This document shows positions 7,844 through 13,971 of a DNA stretch of 19,824 bases, piece by piece. A program made the position numbers and the translations under genes. The notes beneath the pieces were generated by a model that worked only from the letters and a program-made list of their open reading frames with translations, had not been told where the DNA came from and ran no database searches. This DNA comes from JBFGFG01 sp041627475 (GTDB taxonomy: Bacteria > Actinomycetota > Nitriliruptoria > Nitriliruptorales > Nitriliruptoraceae), in assembly GCA_041627475.1 (NCBI GenBank), contig JBFKQZ010000026.1, forward strand, positions 1-19,824, read 5' to 3'. Position 1 is the first letter of the stretch. Each line of letters starts with the position of its first letter.

Positions 7844-8122
7844 TCACGCCTCCTGCTTGAAGTAGCCAACGCGCTCGCGCTCCACCACGAGCTCGAAGCC
7901 CTGCTCGGTCCACTGCGCCATGATGGCATCGCGGGCAGCGGGGACGAGCGGGACGGTCGCGTAGCGCCAGCGGACACGCTCGCCGGTGTCGACCGGACGC
8001 CGCAGGTGGGCGGTCTCGCCCTCGACGTCGGTGAGCTCCCAGCCGTCGGCACCGTGCTCGTTGAGCATCGCCTGCAGGGCGTGGTTGATCAGCGGCTTCG
8101 TCGTCGTCTCGTAGTCGGTCAC
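7844..8122 (-). CDS. Small DUF4177-like protein
   Basis: A 92-residue cytosolic protein with no signal peptide or membrane helix. The GADGWEL motif, following a short helix (INHALQAMLNEH), is typical of DUF4177-type small proteins. A second GFELVVERERVGYF strand occurs near the C-terminus and could be an echo of the same fold. The function of the family is not known. The GTG start overlaps the TGA of the NfeD-like gene by four bases, with CGGAG upstream, and its own TGA is almost in contact with the RidA start. M. tuberculosis has a small unannotated protein (Rv3678A) beside its RidA gene, in keeping with an old gene association. Confidence 0.75.
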   Translation of the reverse strand: MTDYETTTKPLINHALQAMLNEHGADGWELTDVEGETAHLRRPVDTGERVRWRYATVPLVPAARDAIMAQWTEQGFELVVERERVGYFKQEA

Positions 8123-9552
8123 GCGTCGCTCCGGTGCTCGTCGGGCACGGTCACGTCGTCGGTGGTCCCGCCATCGTCGGTGGCGTCGCCGTCGCCGTCG
8201 GTGCCGCCACGTGCGGCCTCGGGGTCGAACGCCTCGACCAGCAGGACCGCGCCGTCGATGCCGTGGACACGGACGGGCGAGCCGACCTTGCGGCGCTTGC
8301 CCTCGCCGGTCCAGCGAGCGCGCCACAGCGCGTCGGCGATGAACACGTGGCCCTCGGGGTTCAGCACGGACCGGACGATGCCGGCCCGGCCGACCAGCTC
8401 CTCCACCGCGACGTCGTCCGGCCCGGCCTGGGCACGCAGCACGACCGTCATGACGATGACGAAGAACACGAGCGCCGTCAGCGTGGTGAGGCCGACCAGC
8501 CACGGGTCGACCGCGATCACGTCGCTGTCGTAGAACCAGTACGAGCCAGCGGCGAAGGTCAGGGTCGCCAGCACCGTCACCGGGCCGAAGCCGGCCACCG
8601 CCGTGTCCACCGCGTAGAGCAGGAGCCCGAGCACGACCAGTGCGACCGCCCACCAGGTGACCGGCAGGACCGTGAGGCCGAAGCCGCCGATCGCGACGGT
8701 GATGATCCCCGCGAAGCCCGCCACGCCGAAGCCCGGCTGGAAGACCTCGAACAGCAGCATGCCCAGGCCGACGACGAGCAGGAGGTAGATGAACGCGGGC
8801 GTGGTCGCGGCGTGCAGCAGGCGGCCGACCAGGCCGAGGCTGTGGAACCGGACGTTGACGCCGTCGCTCGGCAGGGTCAGCTGTGAGGTCGTGCCGTCGG
8901 GCGCGGTCACGGTCGCGCCGTCGAGCTCAACGAGCAGCGGCTCGAGCTCGCGGGCGAGGACGTCCAGCGCCTCGGTCGCAGCGGGCTCGTCGGCGTAGAG
9001 CTGGACCTCGCTCGGGTCGGCGGCGAACACCGCGGCGCCCTCGGGCCACCGCGCCTCGAACCGGGCGAGGGCCGCTGCCTCGGCCTCCTCGGTGAGCTCG
9101 TCCGCGACGTCGATCGGGGCCAGCGGTCCGAGCAGCGCGTCGGGGCTCGCGGCCCGGACGTCGGCCGCGGCGAGCAGCTCCAGCGCGCCGCCGGCCAGGG
9201 CCGGCGCCGTGCCACCCGGGCGCGCGAAGACCGCGACCGGGACGGGCGAGGCCGCGATGTCGTCGGCGAGCGCCGCCGTGTCCACGCCGACCGCACCGCG
9301 GTGGTCGAGCTGGAGCACCACGAGGGTGCTGCCGCGCTCGGCGGCGTCGTCGAGCAGCGCGCGGATCGCGTCCGCGACGGGCGGGTCGAGGTAGCCGTCG
9401 ACCGGCAGGATGTCGACCGTGGCGTCGTCGGCCGTGTCGGTGGTCGACGCCGTGGCGGGCCCGGCGACGAGGCCGAGCAGCAGACCCGCGAGCAGTGCGA
9501 CGACGACGGCCGTCACACGGCTGCGGAGGGCAGGGAAGGTGTGTGCACGCAT
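8119..9552 (-). CDS. NfeD-like membrane protein, probable pseudo-protease
   Basis: A 477-residue NfeD/ClpP-class membrane protein. The order is signal peptide (1-36), a ClpP-like alpha/beta domain (about 45-230), four or five transmembrane helices (about 250-370) and a C-terminal OB-fold NfeD domain (about 375-445, EELVGRAGIVRSVL...GSPVRVHGIDGAVLLVE), then an acidic Gly/Asp tail. In active members the ClpP-like domain uses a Ser-Lys dyad with Ser in a SAG motif. Here the aligned segment reads PGGTAPALAGG, with Leu119 where the Ser is expected, and there is no Lys in the domain at all. It is therefore likely inactive as a protease and may be a scaffold, perhaps acting with stomatin-like partners. 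The ATG at 9552 lacks a clear ribosome site. It is the first gene of the leftward trio. Confidence 0.88.
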   Translation of the reverse strand: MRAHTFPALRSRVTAVVVALLAGLLLGLVAGPATASTTDTADDATVDILPVDGYLDPPVADAIRALLDDAAERGSTLVVLQLDHRGAVGVDTAALADDIAASPVPVAVFARPGGTAPALAGGALELLAAADVRAASPDALLGPLAPIDVADELTEEAEAAALARFEARWPEGAAVFAADPSEVQLYADEPAATEALDVLARELEPLLVELDGATVTAPDGTTSQLTLPSDGVNVRFHSLGLVGRLLHAATTPAFIYLLLVVGLGMLLFEVFQPGFGVAGFAGIITVAIGGFGLTVLPVTWWAVALVVLGLLLYAVDTAVAGFGPVTVLATLTFAAGSYWFYDSDVIAVDPWLVGLTTLTALVFFVIVMTVVLRAQAGPDDVAVEELVGRAGIVRSVLNPEGHVFIADALWRARWTGEGKRRKVGSPVRVHGIDGAVLLVEAFDPEAARGGTDGDGDATDDGGTTDDVTVPDEHRSDA

Positions 9553-9643
9553 GGCGCCGACGGTACCGCCGGGGTGGTGCCCGACCGACCCCACGGGAGC
9601 GGCCGCGCGGGCCGCGCGCTCCCGTCCCCGCACCCCGGGGCAC

Positions 9644-9672
9644 GCCCACCGCACGACGGCCGTGCGGTGGGC
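9644..9672. repeat. Perfect 12-bp inverted repeat in the nfeD-like/tetR intergenic region
   Basis: The arms 9644-9655 (GCCCACCGCACG) and 9661-9672 are perfect complements around ACGGC. The position between divergent genes, 94 bases before the TetR start, and the symmetry make it a candidate operator; without a T-run it is a poor terminator. Confidence 0.55.
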
Positions 9673-9696
9673 GGACCTGACGCGGTCCGAAGCCCA

Positions 9697-9730
9697 TTCG
9701 GGTGACCGAAGAGTGATGACGACATAGCCT
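9697..9730 (+). promoter_or_regulatory. Candidate TetR promoter with operator-like inverted repeat
   Basis: TTCGG-GTGA-CCGAA (9697-9710) is a perfect inverted repeat. TAGCCT (9725-9730) would serve as the -10 element, and the hexamer GTGACC, 17 bases upstream of it, lies inside the inverted repeat. Binding there would block the promoter, as expected for autoregulation by the TetR product. The same TAGCCT hexamer recurs at 10396 before the ArsA-like gene. Confidence 0.35.
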
Positions 9731-9765
9731 CGATAGAGATGCGACAACATCGGGAGGTTTGTCTC

Positions 9766-10362
9766 GTGGCGAGGCGACTGGGCGTGTCGAGGGAGGACGT
9801 CATCGCAGCAGCGGTGCGCCTCAGCGACGACGAAGGGCTCGAGGCGCTCACGGTGGCGGCCGTCGCGGACGCCGTCGGCTGTCGCCCGCCGTCGGTCTAC
9901 CACCACGTGGACGGACTCGCGGGACTGTCCCGCGCCGTCGCCCTCGTGGCCACCGAGGACCTCATCTCGACGCTCAACGAGGCCACCGACGGGCTCGACG
10001 GCATGGAGGCCTGCACGGCCCTCGTCGACGCCACCCGTGCCTGGGGCGCCGCCCACCCGCACCGGGTCGCGGCACTGCGCTACCACGACGACATCGACGA
10101 CCCCGAGCTCGGCAACGCCCGGGCCGAGGCGCTCCTGATCTTCCAGGACGCCGTCGCCGGCCTCGGCATCCCCGCCGAGCAGCGGCCGCCGCTGGTCGCG
10201 ATGCTCATGGCCGCACTCCGCGGCGCCATCGACGGCGGCCACGACGCGCAGCGCCACGAGGGCGACGGCCTCGGTGAGGCACGGATCGCCGGCACCGACC
10301 TGCTCATCGAGTTGGCCATGCGGCACCTGGAGACCGTCGCGGACCGCGCGACCGCGCGCTGA
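9766..10362 (+). CDS. TetR-family transcriptional regulator
   Basis: A 198-residue repressor-like protein. The N-terminal helix-turn-helix is typical of TetR: REDVIAAAVRLSDDEGLEALTVAAVADAVGCRPPSVYHHVDGLAGL. The rest is helical and has the TetR_C/WHG-type ligand-binding pattern (AWGAAHPHRVAALRY, MLMAALRGAIDGGHDA). The GTG at 9766 is preferred because GGGAGG lies eight bases upstream; the in-frame ATG at 9739 has no ribosome site but could serve a leaderless mRNA. It is divergent from the NfeD-like operon with several inverted repeats between, and 67 bases before the ArsA-like genes. The likely targets are its own promoter and the adjacent divergent one; the ligand is unknown. Confidence 0.9.
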   Translation: MARRLGVSREDVIAAAVRLSDDEGLEALTVAAVADAVGCRPPSVYHHVDGLAGLSRAVALVATEDLISTLNEATDGLDGMEACTALVDATRAWGAAHPHRVAALRYHDDIDDPELGNARAEALLIFQDAVAGLGIPAEQRPPLVAMLMAALRGAIDGGHDAQRHEGDGLGEARIAGTDLLIELAMRHLETVADRATAR

Positions 10363-10429
10363 CGGTCGACCGACCACCCGGGGCGGACCAGCACGTAGCC
10401 TCCTGCACGCACCCGCCCGGGGAACCGCC

Positions 10430-11479
10430 GTGCCCGACCAGCCTGTCGCCCAGCTCGAGGAGCTGCTGGCGCCGAACCTGCTGATCGTCACGGGCAAGGG
10501 TGGGGTCGGCAAGACCACCGTCGCCGCGACGCTCGCGCTCGCAGCCGTCGAGCAGGGGCAGCGGACCCTCCTCGTCGAGGTCGAGGACCGCCAGTCCTCG
10601 TCGCGCCTGTTCGAGACCCAGCCGTGGGACTACGGCGAGCGCGAGTTCCGCCCGCGGCTCCACGGCGCATCGCTCGACCCCGCCGCGGCCGTGTACGAGT
10701 ACCTCGAGCTGTTCTACGGGCTCAAGCGCGTGCAGTGGGTGATGGAGCGGTCCAACGCGATCGACTTCGTCACCGCGGCGGCACCGGGGCTGCGCGACCT
10801 GCTCCTGGTCGGCAAGGTCTACGAGATCGAGGCCCGACGTCGCGAGGACGGCCGCCGCCAGTACGACCTCATCGTCCTCGACGCACCCCCGACGGGGCGC
10901 ATCGTCCCGTTCCTCCAGGCGCCCGACGGCGTGACCGAGATCGTCCGGGTCGGACCGATCAAGCGCCAGGCGGGCCAGATCCGCGACATGCTCCACGACC
11001 CGGCACGGACCCAGGCCGTGGTCGTCACCCTGCTCGAGGAGATGCCGGTCCAGGAGACCGTCGAGGGCGCCCGTCAGCTCACGGCCGCCGGCGTCGGCGT
11101 GGCCGCCGTCGTCGCCAACCAGGTCGTGCCGCCCCGGCTCGACCCGACCCAGGTCCGGGCCGTCGCCGAGCGGGGACCCGCGGCACTCGCCGCCGCCGTC
11201 CGTGCGACCGACCACGAGCTCGGCACCGAGGACGCCGCCGCCGCGATCGGGCTGGCCGAAGGGCACGTGGAGCGGCTCGCACTGCAGGAGGAGCTGCGCG
11301 CGGACCTGCGCCAGCGCGCCCCTCACCCGTTGCTCGAGCTGCCACTGCTCGCCCGCCCCCGCTTCGCCGAGGACGAGCTCGAGCTGCTGGCGGACGTGCT
11401 CGCCGACCAGTGCGGCGTCCCCGGCACGCGGCTGCACGACGTCCCCGGCTGGACCGCACGCGCGGGAGCTCGGCCGTGA
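10430..11479 (+). CDS. ArsA/Get3-like ATPase, first paralogue
   Basis: A 349-residue SIMIBI-class ATPase of the ArsA/Get3 group. The deviant Walker A is complete: TGKGGVGKTT, with signature Lys23 and P-loop Lys28, followed by LLVEVED and the switch motif LIVLDAPPTGRIVPFLQAP. A single Cys near the C-terminus and no Cys triad argue against arsenite transport. The C-terminal region has an Rv3679-like LLELPLLARPRF segment. It resembles M. tuberculosis Rv3679, a Get3 homologue that pairs with Rv3680. The GTG start follows GGGGAA at seven bases. The 3' end overlaps the second ATPase by four bases (GTGA), so the two proteins are probably made in equal amounts and form a heterodimer. Confidence 0.92.
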   Translation: MPDQPVAQLEELLAPNLLIVTGKGGVGKTTVAATLALAAVEQGQRTLLVEVEDRQSSSRLFETQPWDYGEREFRPRLHGASLDPAAAVYEYLELFYGLKRVQWVMERSNAIDFVTAAAPGLRDLLLVGKVYEIEARRREDGRRQYDLIVLDAPPTGRIVPFLQAPDGVTEIVRVGPIKRQAGQIRDMLHDPARTQAVVVTLLEEMPVQETVEGARQLTAAGVGVAAVVANQVVPPRLDPTQVRAVAERGPAALAAAVRATDHELGTEDAAAAIGLAEGHVERLALQEELRADLRQRAPHPLLELPLLARPRFAEDELELLADVLADQCGVPGTRLHDVPGWTARAGARP

Positions 11480-12606
11480 GCGCGCTCGACGAGGCCCGCC
11501 GCCGTTCGCTGGCCACGGCCGTGGCCGACGCACACGTGCTCGTCACCACCGGCGCGGGCGGGGTCGGCAAGACCACGACCGCCGCCGCCATCGGGCTGGA
11601 CGGCGCGCGCCAGGGCCGCCGGGTGCTGGTCATGACCATCGACCCGGCCAGACGCCTCGCCCAGGCCATGGGGCTGGAGGACCTCGCCAGCACGCCGCAG
11701 CAGGTCGAGGTCGGGGGCGCGCCCGGCCGGCTCGACGCGATGATGCTCGACATGCAGTCGACCTTCGACGCGCTCATCGACCGCCACGCCGCCTCGCCCG
11801 ACCGTGCCCGCGCCATCAAGGCCAACCGGATCTACCAGACCCTGTCGTCGACCCTCTCGGGCACGCAGGAGTACATGGCGATGGAGAAGCTCCACGAGCT
11901 CCACGAGGAGGGCACCTACGACCTGCTCGTGATCGACACGCCGCCGACCCGCAGCGCGCTGGACTTCCTCGACGCGCCCCAGCGGATGACGTCGTTCCTC
12001 GAGGGCCGCCTGCTCAACGCGCTGCTCAAGCCGGCGATGGCGACCAGCCGCGGCATCGGCCGCTTCGTCAACGCCGGCGCCACGACGTTCATGCGCGTCG
12101 CCGGCAAGGTCACCGGCATGGACCTGCTCGAGGACCTCGCCGACTTCTTCGCCAACTTCGAGGGCATGTACGAGGGCTTCAAGGAGCGCGCCGACGACGT
12201 GCTCGCGCTGCTCCGCCAGCCATCGTCGCAGTTCGTCGTCGTCGCCAGCCCGCAGCCACCGCCGCTGCGCGAGGCCCGCTTCTTCCTCGACCGGATGCAG
12301 CAGGAGGGCCTCCACGCCGCCGGGGTGGTCATCAACCGCATGCACCCGCTGCCACCGGGTGGCCAGGACGTCGACGAGCTCCGCCACGTCGCGGCCCAGC
12401 TGGGCGACCCCGCCATGGCCGGCATCGTCGAGCTGCTCGCCGACACCGCCGCCCTCGCCGGGCGCGAGCGTCGCGACGTCGACGCGGCGCTCTATGGTCG
12501 CGAGCCGGCCGCGCTGGTCGAGGTGCCGCTGCTGCGCCGCGACGTCCACGACCTCGCGAGCCTGTCGACCATCGCGGACCACCTTGTCGACGACAGCACC
12601 GCCTGA
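11476..12606 (+). CDS. ArsA/Get3-like ATPase, second paralogue lacking signature Lys
   Basis: A 376-residue ArsA/Get3-type ATPase. The P-loop reads TTGAGGVGKTT with P-loop Lys32, but the signature Lys of the deviant Walker A is Ala27. Other motifs are intact: VMTIDPARRLAQAMGL and LLVIDTPPTRSALDFLDAP. Residues about 175-245 (FLEGRLLNALLKPAMAT...FMRVAGKVTGMDLLEDLADFFANFEGMYEGF) form a Met/Phe-rich helical insertion like the client-binding groove of Get3. There is no Cys anywhere, so no CxxC zinc site and no arsenite site. The GTG start at 11476 overlaps the first paralogue's stop. It is the likely counterpart of Rv3680 and probable partner of the preceding protein. The YbjN-like gene follows 13 bases after its stop. 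Confidence 0.92.
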   Translation: MSALDEARRRSLATAVADAHVLVTTGAGGVGKTTTAAAIGLDGARQGRRVLVMTIDPARRLAQAMGLEDLASTPQQVEVGGAPGRLDAMMLDMQSTFDALIDRHAASPDRARAIKANRIYQTLSSTLSGTQEYMAMEKLHELHEEGTYDLLVIDTPPTRSALDFLDAPQRMTSFLEGRLLNALLKPAMATSRGIGRFVNAGATTFMRVAGKVTGMDLLEDLADFFANFEGMYEGFKERADDVLALLRQPSSQFVVVASPQPPPLREARFFLDRMQQEGLHAAGVVINRMHPLPPGGQDVDELRHVAAQLGDPAMAGIVELLADTAALAGRERRDVDAALYGREPAALVEVPLLRRDVHDLASLSTIADHLVDDSTA

Positions 12607-12619
12607 CCGAGGAGCCCAC

Positions 12620-13357
12620 GTGTCCGAGCACGAGCAGCCCGACGACCCGACGCTCGACGACGACGCCGTCGACGACCAGGCCGACACCACGGCCGACGAG
12701 CCGGGCGCGGACGCCGGACCGGACCACGCCGCGCAGGCCGCCGGACCGGACGATGACGACAGCAGCGACGAGCACGCCCCACCGCCCCGCGGGATGCTGG
12801 TCGAGCGGGCCGCCGCCCGCGGCATCGAGCCCCAGCCGCCGCCGCGGCGGACCGGGATCTTCGTCGACGTCGAGGAGCTGCGGACCTACGTCGGCACGCT
12901 GCTGCGCGCGATGCTCGGGGGCTACGAGGTCGATGCGCTCGGCAACATGACGTTCACCGCCGAAGGTGCCCGGATCTTCGTCACCGTCGGCCCCGGCCCG
13001 CTCGGCCCGCAGGTCGGCCTGTTCTCGATCACCAACATCGGCATCGAGCTGGTGCCCGACCTCGCCGCCTTCCTGCTGCGGACGAACCACCGCATGGCGT
13101 TCGGCGCGTTCTCGTACGACCCCGAGCAGGGCGGGATCTGGCTGCGCCACTCGCTGCTCGGCGGGACGCTCGACGGCCCCGAGCTGCGCGGCGCGATCCT
13201 CTCCGTGGCGTCCACCGCGTCACAGGTGGCCGAGCTCATCCGCGACCAGTTCGGCGGGGCGAGCTTCGAGGACGAGCCCGAGGAGGTCCAGCGCTCCGTC
13301 CACCCGCCGGAGCCCACGGAGGACCACGACGCGGTCAACGCGAGCGGCTATCTCTGA
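12620..13357 (+). CDS. YbjN-domain protein (T3SS-chaperone-like fold)
   Basis: A 245-residue cytosolic protein. The first 55 residues are very acidic and disordered-looking, followed by a Pro-rich linker. The rest (about 80-215) matches the YbjN family: FVDVEELRTYVGTLLRAMLGGY, FTAEGARIFVTVGP, LVPDLAAFLLRTNHRMAFGAFSYDPEQGGIWLRHSLLGGTLD and ASTASQVAELIRDQFGG. This fold is like type III secretion chaperones and is thought to bind peptides; no enzymatic motif is seen. The GTG start has GAGGAG at six bases. Being 13 bases after the ArsA-like pair, it is likely co-transcribed and may act with it. A strong hairpin (13388-13417) follows its stop by 30 bases. Confidence 0.85.
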   Translation: MSEHEQPDDPTLDDDAVDDQADTTADEPGADAGPDHAAQAAGPDDDDSSDEHAPPPRGMLVERAAARGIEPQPPPRRTGIFVDVEELRTYVGTLLRAMLGGYEVDALGNMTFTAEGARIFVTVGPGPLGPQVGLFSITNIGIELVPDLAAFLLRTNHRMAFGAFSYDPEQGGIWLRHSLLGGTLDGPELRGAILSVASTASQVAELIRDQFGGASFEDEPEEVQRSVHPPEPTEDHDAVNASGYL

Positions 13358-13387
13358 CTCTCCCGCTCGGCACTCTGCCGCAAGCCA

Positions 13388-13417
13388 ACGGGACGGCAGC
13401 CGAGGCTGCCGTCCCGT
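13388..13417. terminator. Bidirectional terminator between YbjN-like gene and whiB
   Basis: The 14-base arms 13388-13401 (ACGGGACGGCAGCC) and 13404-13417 are perfect complements with a minimal loop. The hairpin lies in the 75-base gap between two convergent genes. A short CGTTCCC follows; there is no long T-run, as is usual in GC-rich actinobacteria. Confidence 0.8.
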
Positions 13418-13432
13418 CGTTCCCCCGTGACC

Positions 13433-13678
13433 TCAGCGCGCCTCGGCGAGCCTCCGTCGTGCGTAGGCGCGGCGCTGCCGCTCGGTCAGGCCTCCCCAGA
13501 CACCGACCTCGATGCCCTCGTCGACGGCGTAGTCCAGGCACTCCTGGCGGACCGGGCAGCGCTGGCAGACCTGGATGGCCGACTTGGCCTGCTGCAGGCT
13601 GCGCACGAAGAACTGCTCAGGATCCAGGCCGCGACACCGGGCGCGCCCGGTCCACTCGGTCCGCTGGTCGTCGAACAT
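13433..13678 (-). CDS. whiB: WhiB-family iron-sulfur regulator, WhiB4-like
   Basis: An 81-residue WhiB/Wbl transcription factor. The four cluster-binding Cys are present (RARCRG, then VCQRCPVRQEC), followed by the turn GVWGG and a basic C-terminus (TERQRRAYARRRLAEAR) used for DNA or sigma contact. The DPEQFFVR and IEVGVWGGLTERQRR segments resemble M. tuberculosis WhiB4 (Rv3681c), and its position between the ArsA-like genes and a PonA2-like gene matches that protein. WhiB4 is a redox-responsive regulator; function here is by homology. The ATG at 13678 has GGGAG at seven bases. The promoter region to its right carries a tandem octamer repeat. Confidence 0.93.
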   Translation of the reverse strand: MFDDQRTEWTGRARCRGLDPEQFFVRSLQQAKSAIQVCQRCPVRQECLDYAVDEGIEVGVWGGLTERQRRAYARRRLAEAR

Positions 13679-13708
13679 CCTGGGCTCCCTCACCCCTGTT
13701 GTGAAAAG

Positions 13709-13742
13709 ACCATAGACATTTCTCGGGTGTGACCGTGTGACC
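13709..13742 (-). promoter_or_regulatory. whiB promoter region with tandem octamer
   Basis: On the minus strand, TATGGT (13714-13709) lies 31 bases before the whiB start as a candidate -10 element. Two exact copies of GGTCACAC (plus-strand GTGTGACC at 13727-13734 and 13735-13742) lie directly upstream, one covering the -35 position. Head-to-tail repeats there suggest binding of an activator or repressor. Confidence 0.45.
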
Positions 13743-13759
13743 ATTTCGCACCACCTTGC

Positions 13760-13776
13760 AGTCAGTAGTTCTGACT
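13760..13776. repeat. AGTCAG-N5-CTGACT inverted repeat
   Basis: A perfect six-base inverted repeat with a five-base spacer (TAGTT) lies in the whiB/PBP intergenic region, 82 bases upstream of the whiB start. The 17-base dyad is of a size used by dimeric regulators. Confidence 0.45.
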
Positions 13777-13971
13777 AGTCCGTCGAGCCGGTGTCACCCG
13801 CCGTACGATCGTTCGACAGGCTGCGGACGGCACCGCCAGCCCCAGGTGTGCGCCACGTCCGCGCGGCGTTGCCGCTGCGGGCACGAACTGGGAACCTGTC
13901 GGGGACGGTCGGCCGTTGGCCACCCGCACCCGGCCACGCCGCCGTCGAACCTCCACCTCCAGGGAGCTCCC

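Noticed and set aside
9591..9622. GC-rich hairpin-like run near GGGAGCGGCCGCG...CGCTCCC
   Set aside because: Near-simple GC composition gives many alternative pairings, so I could not support a defined element.
9739..9765. ATG at 9739 as the TetR start
   Set aside because: No ribosome site precedes it, whereas GGGAGG is well placed for GTG at 9766; the helix-turn-helix is complete from the later start. A leaderless start at 9739 cannot be excluded.
10430..12606. Arsenic-resistance operon
   Set aside because: No arsB, arsC, arsD or arsR nearby, and the ATPases lack the Cys triad of ArsA; they fit the Get3-like Rv3679/Rv3680 type better.
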